DNA of 37,298 nucleotides, taken from Candidatus Uhrbacteria bacterium. Its GTDB lineage: Bacteria; Patescibacteriota; Patescibacteriia; UBA9934; GWF2-40-263. The notes beneath the pieces were generated by a model that ran no database searches, was not told where the DNA came from, and saw only the letters and a program-made list of their open reading frames with translations. A program made the position numbers and the translations under genes. This document shows positions 7,269-15,757 of this stretch, piece after piece (position 1 is the first letter of the stretch; each line of letters starts with the position of its first letter). The stretch lies in NCBI GenBank assembly GCA_903843045.1, contig CAIMOJ010000037.1:1-37298 (forward strand). Direction: 5' to 3'.

Positions 7269-9844
7269 GCAGCGGAAACGTGGACGTTCCCGTCCCAACC
7301 GAGATCGAAAAGCGGCCCGAGGCCCCGAAGGCGGACCGCGAGCCGGCCAAGCCCGAGGCGGAAACGATCGAATCGCTCAAGGAAGCCATCGACCGGCTCG
7401 ACCGGGCGGATTTGGGATTGGTTCGGAGCACGCTCGACCGGGTGGTGACGCAAAGAAACAAGCTGATCGAACTGATCAAGAACGCGAAAAGCGGAGAGGA
7501 GCGGGCGCTGGTCATTGCCAACAAAAAGGAGATCGACTCCATTTGGAACCGCCTGGGCGCGATGGAGGCCGAGCTCACGAAAGAGGATCCAATCGCAAAG
7601 ATTCCGCGCGAGAAGGAACGCCGGGTTTTTTCCGCGCTCGTCGACTCGCTTCCGACGCAGGCGCTGAGGGACGTCTACAAGAAAAATCTGGAACTGCTGC
7701 TCCTCCAGCCGAACGACGTCAAGGTCACGACGGGAGTGCAGGGCCTCATCTTCGAACTGATGCGAATCGCGATCGCAAAGGAGCAGGGGCTGGAAACGGT
7801 AAGCTGGGCCGCGTCGGTCGATTCGGGAAACGAGACCTATCCCGCGATGAGGACCGAGAGGAAGAAGGGCGGGCTCGCGACGGCGACGAACGAAATCGTG
7901 GACAGGCCCATCGGAACGATTCAGCTCGACGTCCCGATCGTCCGGACGGGCGACGACGGAATCGACCGGGTATTCGTGTATGAGACGAAATCCTCCCCGA
8001 GGATGCAATACGGAAGCGATGCCGAACAACGAAACCAGCTGATAAAATACCAGGAGGCCGTCCGCAAGAACCTGGTCGCAGGCGCGGTCGTGGAGATTAG
8101 CGGTCGAATCGACCCGACTTTTCTCAAGTGGGCGCTTGGAACGGGCATCGAAGGTCTTGGGCCGATCCCGAACGTCGAGATCGTCTATACCCTGCCGCTT
8201 CCCAGCGGAAAGGAATATCGCTTCCCTCTCAAGCAAGCCCCGCAGGATGGCGGAAACCTTCGATTCGCGAACGACGACGTCTCCTATTCGGACGCTGATC
8301 GGCGCGTCATCGCAGGCTTGCAGTACGCGCTCAAGGACAGGGCAAAGGAACTCGTGGTGAGGGTGCTTACCGAAACGAACATAGAGAATCCCTCGGCCGC
8401 GCTTGCCGGGCAGCTGGGCGACCCCCAACAGATAACCGACCTGGCCGTATTCGGCGAATACGAGCAGAAACGGCTTGAGGGAATCTTCCGGACGATCGAG
8501 GCAATCTCGCAGCGACCAGTCGTGAACGAGACGGACAAGGATGCCGCGTACCGAGCGGAGGTCGACCGGCCCTACATCGAAAAGATGGTTCGGCAATATC
8601 AGGAGTTCCTTCGGGAGAACCCGTCCATCGCGAAGGCGAAAAAGACATACGTCCTTCCGGGAAAGGCCGGGTCCGAGATCTTTGAGGCAAGCATCGCCCG
8701 AACGGTCGATCACATGGCGGCCCAGGTGGAAAAGATTCGGGCGAACGAGCAGGAGCGGGCCCAGTCCGAGGAGGAACGGGCAAGGCGTGCCGAGCGCATC
8801 GCGCTCGGATACGACGGTCCGCCGGAGGGAGTTGCCCTCGACCTGGACCACGTGATGCTGGACGCCATCCAGGAGCTGTTCCAGGGAGAAGGAAAGAAGG
8901 GACGGTCGTATGAGAATCCCGAGTCGCGGTTTTTCAACCCCGGGAAGCTGAGGGAATTCCTCGCGAACCCGGCGCTCGACCGCCGGTACCGGGAACTGTC
9001 GATCCAAGACCCGCTCGCCGGAGCCGAGGATCAACGAGTCCAACAACGAAAGGACCTCGGGGACCAGAGCATCCGTCAGATTGAAAACGGCTTAATCGTG
9101 GAAAATTTGAAGCGCGCGGACAAGATCCTCCTGGCCAATTCAGCGAGGAAGGACGAACTGCGTGCAAAGCAGGACCTGACGCCGGAAGAGACGCTCGAGC
9201 TGCGACGTTTGGACAAACAGGGAAAAACGGAGCAACTCGAACAAAAAAATATCCTTGCGCTCAAGGAAAAGATCCAGGCGCTTCCGAAGCAGAAGGGCGA
9301 TACGCTGAGGCAAACGACCGACAACGCGGCGAAGCAGTCGATCGCCGCGGAGTTCGACGCGCAAATCCTCGACGCCCGAACGAGCCTGACGGAAGCTTAC
9401 AAGAAGATCATTGGCAAAAAGGAATGGGACGAGTCGGCGCTCAAGATCCGCGACCGCGTAGACCGCAACGTCATCAAGTTCATCTACGTCGTGACGAACA
9501 CGGGCGACGTGCGATTCGACGAGGAGAAGTTCGGCGGACCCGTCACGGGAAGGGCGGCACACTCCGAGCTTGCAGCCGGAGAAAACGTGTACGGCGGCGG
9601 TGAGATTGCGTTCGAGAAGCAGAAGGACGGCACCTGGAAGATGACGGAGATCAACAATGGTTCCGGCCATTACCGACCGAGCGGAAAGACGCTGGACTAC
9701 GTGAAGTCATCGCTGGGAAGAGCGGGATTCGACGTGAAGAACGCGCGAAGAATCGACGCGCTCATGCGCATTGACCTGGAGGCCGGGCAGGAGCTCGCGC
9801 CGACCGTTAGGGAGGACATTCAGGATCTCTCGCTCGTGGCATAA
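7265..9844 (+). CDS. 859-aa multidomain protein; possible PD-(D/E)XK-like motif and polymorphic-toxin-like C-terminal module
   Basis: Full-length ORF; DDGIDRVFVYETKSSPRMQ...QRNQLIKYQEAV; C-term TGRAAHSELAAGENVYGGGEI...INNGSGHYRPSGKTL. Confidence 0.8.
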   Translation: MSSGNVDVPVPTEIEKRPEAPKADREPAKPEAETIESLKEAIDRLDRADLGLVRSTLDRVVTQRNKLIELIKNAKSGEERALVIANKKEIDSIWNRLGAMEAELTKEDPIAKIPREKERRVFSALVDSLPTQALRDVYKKNLELLLLQPNDVKVTTGVQGLIFELMRIAIAKEQGLETVSWAASVDSGNETYPAMRTERKKGGLATATNEIVDRPIGTIQLDVPIVRTGDDGIDRVFVYETKSSPRMQYGSDAEQRNQLIKYQEAVRKNLVAGAVVEISGRIDPTFLKWALGTGIEGLGPIPNVEIVYTLPLPSGKEYRFPLKQAPQDGGNLRFANDDVSYSDADRRVIAGLQYALKDRAKELVVRVLTETNIENPSAALAGQLGDPQQITDLAVFGEYEQKRLEGIFRTIEAISQRPVVNETDKDAAYRAEVDRPYIEKMVRQYQEFLRENPSIAKAKKTYVLPGKAGSEIFEASIARTVDHMAAQVEKIRANEQERAQSEEERARRAERIALGYDGPPEGVALDLDHVMLDAIQELFQGEGKKGRSYENPESRFFNPGKLREFLANPALDRRYRELSIQDPLAGAEDQRVQQRKDLGDQSIRQIENGLIVENLKRADKILLANSARKDELRAKQDLTPEETLELRRLDKQGKTEQLEQKNILALKEKIQALPKQKGDTLRQTTDNAAKQSIAAEFDAQILDARTSLTEAYKKIIGKKEWDESALKIRDRVDRNVIKFIYVVTNTGDVRFDEEKFGGPVTGRAAHSELAAGENVYGGGEIAFEKQKDGTWKMTEINNGSGHYRPSGKTLDYVKSSLGRAGFDVKNARRIDALMRIDLEAGQELAPTVREDIQDLSLVA

Positions 9845-9862
9845 GGACAGGGAATCCAAACG

Positions 9863-9890
9863 AAAAGACTGGCCAAACGGCCAGTCTTTT
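9863..9890. terminator. Bidirectional terminator
   Basis: AAAAGACTGGCC-AAAC-GGCCAGTCTTTT between convergent genes. Confidence 0.9.
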
Positions 9891-9905
9891 TATTATTGCA
9901 TTATT

Positions 9906-10283
9906 CTACTCCTCAAAGACAGCCAAACGCTCGTGATAGACCCCTTCCATCCGCGCGACCGCATTCTTCTTCGCGCGTTCCAACGCGCTCGCAAATTCGT
10001 CGCCCGACGCGTTGAGCTTTGAGATTTCGATCGCGAACTCACGAACGATCCTCGTCAGGTCGAGTTTCATTCCCATGGTTATGGTCATCTTGGCAAAGAT
10101 CTCCCTTTCCTTCGACGCGATCGCGTCCAGGGCCTGCTTTCTCGCGAGTGCGCGCTGAGCCTCGCCGTCCGTGGTTTTCTCGCGACCCATGCCTCCACGG
10201 TGCTGCTCGCCCAACGCAATGCCGAGCACGGAAGGAGGAATCTTGCCCGCATGCTCGTGTCCGACGGATGTTTCTGGAGACAT
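9906..10283 (-). CDS. Hypothetical protein (last gene of five-gene operon)
   Basis: 125-aa ORF closely following 10293-10979. Confidence 0.55.
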   Translation of the reverse strand: MSPETSVGHEHAGKIPPSVLGIALGEQHRGGMGREKTTDGEAQRALARKQALDAIASKEREIFAKMTITMGMKLDLTRIVREFAIEISKLNASGDEFASALERAKKNAVARMEGVYHERLAVFEE

Positions 10284-10292
10284 AGGATATTC

Positions 10293-10979
10293 TTAGGTGA
10301 GTATCTTTTCCTTCGGCAGCGGCCGCGCCTCGATCTTCGGATACACGTCCCCGCGCAACTGGGCCTCGTAGTCCTTGATCCCGATCCCGAGGCCAGTCGC
10401 GTCGCCGTTGTCCTTCACGTACAGCGTCACGTGCGCGGCCGGGTGGCCGAGGTCGATTCCAAGTTCGGCACGAAGCTTGTCGTAGAACGCCACCATTCCG
10501 GGCATGTGGACGTCCATGACAACCGACTTCTCGGACGTGTGCTGCTTTCTGCCAACCTTGGAACGCACGGCATCCGCGTCGTACTCGAGGTTCGTCACGA
10601 CCTTCGCGCTGGTCGGATCGATCTCGAACGAGAAGTCCGTCTCCGACAGCAGCTCGTTGATCCGGCCCGTGACCGCGGCTTGATCGCCCCCGCGCTCAGC
10701 GGCGACCGCTCTCACAAGTTCCGCCCCGTCAAAGCCGATGGCCGTGACATGGAACTCCTTCTTTCTTTGAAACGATCCTTCCGGAAGGACAACCGTCGTT
10801 CTCAAGGCAAGCGCCCGCTCGATCGCGGGAGTGACGGGAAGAATGTACGTCAGATCCTTCTTCCCTCCTTCCTCAATAAGTCGTCGGGACTCCGGTGGAA
10901 CGGAAACGACAAGACGCGCGGATTTCTCCCGAATCTCGCCGATCAGTTCGGTCGGGTCGATTGGTTGGGATTCGCTCAT
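10293..10979 (-). CDS. 2H phosphoesterase-like protein
   Basis: Two HxT motifs: KKEFHVTAIGF and HPAAHVTLYVK. Confidence 0.65.
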   Translation of the reverse strand: MSESQPIDPTELIGEIREKSARLVVSVPPESRRLIEEGGKKDLTYILPVTPAIERALALRTTVVLPEGSFQRKKEFHVTAIGFDGAELVRAVAAERGGDQAAVTGRINELLSETDFSFEIDPTSAKVVTNLEYDADAVRSKVGRKQHTSEKSVVMDVHMPGMVAFYDKLRAELGIDLGHPAAHVTLYVKDNGDATGLGIGIKDYEAQLRGDVYPKIEARPLPKEKILT

Positions 10980-11824
10980 ACGAGTGCTTCACGAACGATT
11001 TTTAGAAACGCCTGCCGATTTTGCTCGCGTTCCTCCTCCCCCTGCTCGAAGTCGAACAAGCCGAAGGTGTGACCCGCTCCCGGAATCGTGACGCGACGGA
11101 CGCTCTGCGCGACCGACTGGAACGCCTGCGCCTCGTCCTCGGTCGTGACCTCGTCGCGGTCGCCTCGGATGACCACGGTCTTTCCCTTGAATACCGAGAG
11201 CGGACCGAGAAATGCGACGGAATCCGGGACCGAGTCGAGAATCGGCTTGCGTGCCGCGGGATCGTCGGATGGGACCTTGGCGGACGGCGACGCAAGAACG
11301 AGGCGGTCGGTCGACTCATTATACCTGGAGGAAAGCTGGGCCGCGATGGTCGCGCCGAGCGAGGTGCCGAGGATATCGAGGCGAACCTTGTCGCGCGAGA
11401 CGCCGAACAGCTCCGGAGCGCGATCAAGGACGGCGTCGATCGCCCGCTGAAAATCCTCGACCTCCATGTCGTACGTCTTTCCCGCGAACCCTGACGTCAT
11501 GAAATCATCGCCGCCGTCCTCGCTCATGAACGGCTTCTCGCCGTCCGGGTCGAAGTTCTCGTGCCGCGACGACGTGACCAGCACGACGCTTTCGGAAGAA
11601 TCGCCTAGCGCCTCGGCAACGTCGACGTATTCGGACGACGACGAGTGGCTGCCGTGCAGGCAAACAAGGACGCGCGCATCCTTCCCGATCTTTCGCGCCT
11701 TCGCGTCAATTTCGACGCGGACCGGAAGATCCCCCGGCGCGCAGAGCGTGCCGGGGATTTCTAGCTGGATCTTGCGCCGGGACTCGAATTGAATCTCGGG
11801 GTTTTCACGGGATGGGTCGGACAT
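10976..11824 (-). CDS. Alpha/beta hydrolase fold protein
   Basis: VLVCLHGSHSSSSE, LDILGTSLGATIAAQLS (GxSxG), VVIRGDRDEVT, IPGAGHTFGLF. Confidence 0.85.
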   Translation of the reverse strand: MSDPSRENPEIQFESRRKIQLEIPGTLCAPGDLPVRVEIDAKARKIGKDARVLVCLHGSHSSSSEYVDVAEALGDSSESVVLVTSSRHENFDPDGEKPFMSEDGGDDFMTSGFAGKTYDMEVEDFQRAIDAVLDRAPELFGVSRDKVRLDILGTSLGATIAAQLSSRYNESTDRLVLASPSAKVPSDDPAARKPILDSVPDSVAFLGPLSVFKGKTVVIRGDRDEVTTEDEAQAFQSVAQSVRRVTIPGAGHTFGLFDFEQGEEEREQNRQAFLKIVREALV

Positions 11825-11829
11825 ATTTC

Positions 11830-12621
11830 CTAGATTACCTCGTACTTTGAGGAAACTTCATCCAGGTTTCCCGGAACGATCTTCACGTAGTCGTTTTCCG
11901 TCAGGTTTGCCCCGCTCATCACCTCGGCGAGGGTCATCACGCGCGCCGGCTGCTTCTCGCCGGCCGGAACCTCGTCCGGTCCGACGAGGCCCTGCGTGAA
12001 CGAGTACTCGCCGCCGGCCGGACGGATCGGGGCACCCGGATGCACCGTCCACACGCCGTTGTCCTCGCCGGGGGAACGGCCCACGATAATCGTGGCAAAG
12101 TCCGTCTTCGGCATGTCGTCGACCGTTCCGCGAATGACCGTGAACGAGACCGGCACGTAGGTCTTGCGGTCGCTCGGGTCGCTCTTGCCCTTCTCGCGGC
12201 GGACGAAAACGCGGGTGGACGGGTCGAGGTCGCCGACGCGGGCGATGCCGAGGCGGCCCTCGACGTTGTCGACCTTAAAGTAGAGCGCTTCCGGCAAACC
12301 GGCCGGTGCGTCGGTGTCCTTGGTCGCCGGCAAAAATGCGCTCGCCGGAGCTCCCGCCGCAAGCAGCGCCTCGCGGTCGTCCACGCGGTTCGCGACGTCC
12401 TTTCCAAGATCCTGGCGCATGGCGACCACGTCAAAGATATTCCCGACGCGCTCGTCCGTAAACTTAGACCCCCCCTCCCCCGGGCCGCAGTGCATCTGGT
12501 TCGTGGACTCGTAGTAGCCGAGGTTTTCTTCCGGAAGCAACGCCTGAACGTCCTTCGACATCTTCATTCGGGTGTCGCGCAGCGACAGCTTGGCCTCTCC
12601 TTCGCGAATTGGGTCGGACAT
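11830..12621 (-). CDS. Orphan protein, distant paralogue of 6041-6871 product
   Basis: EGRLGIARVGD and GVWTVHPGAPIRP motifs; N-term MSDPIREG like the neighbouring MSDPSREN. Confidence 0.65.
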   Translation of the reverse strand: MSDPIREGEAKLSLRDTRMKMSKDVQALLPEENLGYYESTNQMHCGPGEGGSKFTDERVGNIFDVVAMRQDLGKDVANRVDDREALLAAGAPASAFLPATKDTDAPAGLPEALYFKVDNVEGRLGIARVGDLDPSTRVFVRREKGKSDPSDRKTYVPVSFTVIRGTVDDMPKTDFATIIVGRSPGEDNGVWTVHPGAPIRPAGGEYSFTQGLVGPDEVPAGEKQPARVMTLAEVMSGANLTENDYVKIVPGNLDEVSSKYEVI

Positions 12622-12644
12622 ATTGGTATTTGTTCTATTTATTA

Positions 12645-13544
12645 TTAAATTTTTTCGCTCTTCTTGATCGCGTCCCGCACGCTTCCCATCTCTCCGCGCA
12701 GCTTGCCGCCGAGCTTTCCAACCAGCGGGCCAAGCGCGTCCGAGCCGCCTTTCGCGGCCTCGATGATTTCTTCCCGCATCCCCTTGTGCTCCTCGCGGTT
12801 CAGCGCCGGAACGGTTGCAAGCAGCTCGGTCAATGCCTCAATGTCATACGCGACGCTTTTCTTCGCCTCCGGTGTCGCAACCGGCTTTTCCTGCTTCGCC
12901 TGCTTTTCAGACCCCGACAGCGATCCGAACTTCATTCCGGCCGCCTCGACCATCGGAAGAAGGTCGGCAAACTGCGGATCCGCGACTTTTTCGACGGGTC
13001 CGAGTACCGGCTTACCCTTCTCGTTCGTCCCGGTGATCTGCATATGGAGATCGGCGCCCTCAAAGCCGAGCGTTACGTGCAGGTACTTCGGAGGCAAGCC
13101 GACGGATGCGCGGAACGCCTGCAGCTTCGGCGCGTCCAGCGCGACGAATGCCGCTCGCTTTACCTTGTCTACCTCGCGCACGTTCATCACCGCCCCGTCC
13201 AGGAATCCGATTCCTGCGACCGTGATTCCCTCGCCGCGCTGGAGCTCATCGTTCAGCGCTTCCAGCTCGGCAATCTTCTCCGGAGGAAGCGTCTTGATAA
13301 CGCTGTACTCCGTCGGTCCGACGATCGTCATATGGAATCCGTCCGGCCGCTTTTCCATCTTCAGGCCGAGCCGATCGTTGACCGCCTTCAAGACCGGATC
13401 GAAATCCGCGTGAATCTCCGTCTCGAGCGATGAGAGCGCGGCCAGACGCTCCGGGGTAAGAACGGACGGCGAGCCGGCCTCGACCGTGCATTCGCCGTTG
13501 CGATGGCCTTCCTTTCCGCACACCTTGCACGCTGTCTCCGACAT
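12645..13544 (-). CDS. CCHC zinc-knuckle protein with 2H-phosphoesterase-like domain
   Basis: N-term CKVCGKEGHRNGEC = C-x2-C-x4-H-x4-C; then GFHMTIVG and LHVTLGF (two HxT motifs). Confidence 0.65.
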   Translation of the reverse strand: MSETACKVCGKEGHRNGECTVEAGSPSVLTPERLAALSSLETEIHADFDPVLKAVNDRLGLKMEKRPDGFHMTIVGPTEYSVIKTLPPEKIAELEALNDELQRGEGITVAGIGFLDGAVMNVREVDKVKRAAFVALDAPKLQAFRASVGLPPKYLHVTLGFEGADLHMQITGTNEKGKPVLGPVEKVADPQFADLLPMVEAAGMKFGSLSGSEKQAKQEKPVATPEAKKSVAYDIEALTELLATVPALNREEHKGMREEIIEAAKGGSDALGPLVGKLGGKLRGEMGSVRDAIKKSEKI

Positions 13545-13582
13545 AATATTTCGATTACCGCTTGAAAGAGCGTAAATAAAAA

Positions 13583-13610
13583 TGGGACGCCGGAAAATTC
13601 CGGTGCCCCA
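13583..13610 (-). promoter_or_regulatory. 5' leader hairpin, locus B
   Basis: Minus strand TGGGGCACCGGAATTTTCCGGCGTCCCA followed by TTTTTATTT. Confidence 0.78.
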
Positions 13611-13624
13611 CGTCTCATGAAACT

Positions 13625-13653
13625 AGTATATCATTTTTTTCGACGCGCGTCAA
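13625..13653 (-). promoter_or_regulatory. Promoter B
   Basis: Minus strand TTGACG-17 nt-TATACT. Confidence 0.8.
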
Positions 13654-13675
13654 ACGCTTCGACGATCGAGGTGCA

Positions 13676-15052
13676 TTATTTCGATTCGCTTTCTCGAGCG
13701 GACCCCACGCGCTTCTCAATCTCCGCGCGGATCTCTTCCGATACTCCCGGTGTCTCGCCGAGAAGTCCCGTTTGAACGGCCAGCACGATCTTTTGCTGGA
13801 GCTCCTTGAATCCTTTTCCGGGGACGATCCCCGCGGCGATGAGGCTTTGGCTGTCGAGCCCCGCAGTCACGAGAATGGCGTCCATTCGGTCCTTCTCTTC
13901 CTTTTCTCTCGCCGCAAGCTCGGCCTTCCGCTTGTTCTCGGCGACCCAGGCCGGATGCGCCTCGGCGGCGAGCCAGAAGTTCGTCAGAGGCTCGACGTTG
14001 ACGACGTCGACGCGCTTCTTCGTCTCCGTCTTCTCTTCCGGCTGCTTGAGCGTACCGAGCACTCCATCCACGAGCATTCCCGATTGGAGGACGCGGATGG
14101 CCGTTTCCGGGTCGACGCCCGCGTCCCGCGCCTTCTGGGCGAAAAACTCGTAGTCGGACGGCTCGGCGCGGGTGAACTTGATGAGCGGGTTGATGTGCTG
14201 CTCGATGGCAAACTTGAGCATCGCCTTTTCCGAATCGGTCAGGCCCAGCGTCTCGGTCATCCGCTCGACGACCGCGAGATTGTCGCCGTCATATGCCTGT
14301 TCGGCATGGCCGCGATAGCTGATGGAGATCTTATATTTCTCAAAGAAAGCCGTCTGGAGCGCCTTCGGATCAAGACCGGGATTCTCGGAGGAGAACGCGG
14401 CCACCAGTTCCTCGTGCTTCTTGGCCAGCTCGGCGCGACGGACGGACTGCTCGGCCTTGAACGCGTCGTACGCGTCGCCTCCGGCGTCCTTTGCCTTCGT
14501 CTTGCGCTTCTCCGTCTCCTTGTCCGCCGCCTTGTCCGGAAACCCGAGCGTCACGGCAGGACTTCCTTCGCCGGCAAGGAACCCGATGGTGTCCGGCTTG
14601 GCAACGTCGTGCAGGAACGCGAACGCGATGAGCAAATTCGGATGCTCCTGGGCAATCTTCTCAATCTCACGCCACTGGTCGCGGAATCCCGCGACGGGCA
14701 AAAACTCAACGGCCTTCTCAAACGGCAGCTTTCCATCGCGCAGCAGGATGACGGCGGAAAGAATCGTACGATAATGATCCTCGATCCGCGGCCCTTCCGC
14801 GTGCTTGTCCGGCGACTGCGGGGCGCGAAGGATCTCGACGACCTTCGGCTCGGCCTCGGCAAATTTCAAAAGCAGTTCGTCGGCCTCGCGCGAGACCTCG
14901 GCAATCTCCATGATCGCCTCAAGCACGTCCGCGCTGTCTCGCGGCCCGCCTTCGATTCGCAACGCCTGCCGATAATCACCGGACTCGATGCGATACGCCA
15001 TGCCGAGCTCGCCGCCGCGTCCAAAGGCCGAACCATTTCTTTCCGGAGGCAT
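13676..15052 (-). CDS. HD-domain protein resembling the HD/C-terminal part of CCA-adding enzymes
   Basis: EDHYRTILSA, FAFLHDVAKPDTIGF, YRGHAEQAYDG; C-term SLIAAGIVPGKGFKELQQKI recalls the tRNA nucleotidyltransferase tail. Confidence 0.65.
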   Translation of the reverse strand: MPPERNGSAFGRGGELGMAYRIESGDYRQALRIEGGPRDSADVLEAIMEIAEVSREADELLLKFAEAEPKVVEILRAPQSPDKHAEGPRIEDHYRTILSAVILLRDGKLPFEKAVEFLPVAGFRDQWREIEKIAQEHPNLLIAFAFLHDVAKPDTIGFLAGEGSPAVTLGFPDKAADKETEKRKTKAKDAGGDAYDAFKAEQSVRRAELAKKHEELVAAFSSENPGLDPKALQTAFFEKYKISISYRGHAEQAYDGDNLAVVERMTETLGLTDSEKAMLKFAIEQHINPLIKFTRAEPSDYEFFAQKARDAGVDPETAIRVLQSGMLVDGVLGTLKQPEEKTETKKRVDVVNVEPLTNFWLAAEAHPAWVAENKRKAELAAREKEEKDRMDAILVTAGLDSQSLIAAGIVPGKGFKELQQKIVLAVQTGLLGETPGVSEEIRAEIEKRVGSARESESK

Positions 15053-15094
15053 AATGGGAAGGATCACGAAGTAAATAAAGTCATTACAGATTGC

Positions 15095-15634
15095 CTATTC
15101 CGCCAATCGTTCCGCCCGTTGTTCCTTGTCGGTCCAGACCCAATCGTCCTTCAAAACCTCGTCTCCAATTTGCTCGATCTCTCTCATCACGTCGTTTTTC
15201 AACCAATCGGCCGCGAATGCGAACCGTTCCATTTCCGTCTTTCCGTCGGACCCGCCATCAATGTCGCCGTAATCGATGTTGTAGTCGCCGAGACCGAATC
15301 GTTCCTCCTGATCGGAAGATTCTGACGCGGCGCGACCGATCGCCTTCGCGATGCGGAGTTTCGCGTCGACGGCGGTCGGAGACTGCATGTCATCCAGGCG
15401 GTCTCCGATCAAATTCATCATCTTGGTCGCCGATTCCAACAAATCCTTGCGCATGGCGAGGCGCTCCTTGGCGTCCGCGGCCTTCTGGCGTTCCGCACGC
15501 CGGGCCTTCTCAAGTTTCGCCGCGTCCTTCGCCGCTTCCGCCGCGACCCTGGCCTTCTCCGCGGCATTTCGTTCCATCTGCGCGGCAACCTCCTTCACGA
15601 ATTCAGGGTCGCGTGCCATGTCATGGGAGCCCAT
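15095..15634 (-). CDS. Hypothetical coiled-coil protein
   Basis: 179 aa, Ala/Lys/Glu-rich helix then acidic C-term; follows leader C. Confidence 0.6.
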   Translation of the reverse strand: MGSHDMARDPEFVKEVAAQMERNAAEKARVAAEAAKDAAKLEKARRAERQKAADAKERLAMRKDLLESATKMMNLIGDRLDDMQSPTAVDAKLRIAKAIGRAASESSDQEERFGLGDYNIDYGDIDGGSDGKTEMERFAFAADWLKNDVMREIEQIGDEVLKDDWVWTDKEQRAERLAE

Positions 15635-15663
15635 AGTGAACGTGATCGAGAATAAAAAAAATA

Positions 15664-15691
15664 CGTGAAGCCCGGAACTCCGGGACCCACG
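15664..15691 (-). promoter_or_regulatory. 5' leader hairpin, locus C
   Basis: Minus strand CGTGGGTCCCGGAGTTCCGGGCTTCACG followed by TATTTTTTTTATT. Confidence 0.75.
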
Positions 15692-15704
15692 CCTTCATAA
15701 GACA

Positions 15705-15733
15705 AGTATACCAAAAAATTTCGCTCCCGTCAA
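15705..15733 (-). promoter_or_regulatory. Promoter C
   Basis: Minus strand TTGACG-17 nt-TATACT. Confidence 0.8.
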
Positions 15734-15757
15734 TTTTTTTGGTATCATCTGCTCACT

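Noticed and set aside
6941-9046. 701-aa minus-strand ORF
   Set aside because: Antisense to the 859-aa coding sequence; shadow ORF from GC-rich codon structure, with Arg/Leu/Asp-rich low-information sequence.
13772-15325. 517-aa plus-strand ORF
   Set aside because: Antisense shadow of the HD-domain gene and its neighbour; composition typical of spurious frames.
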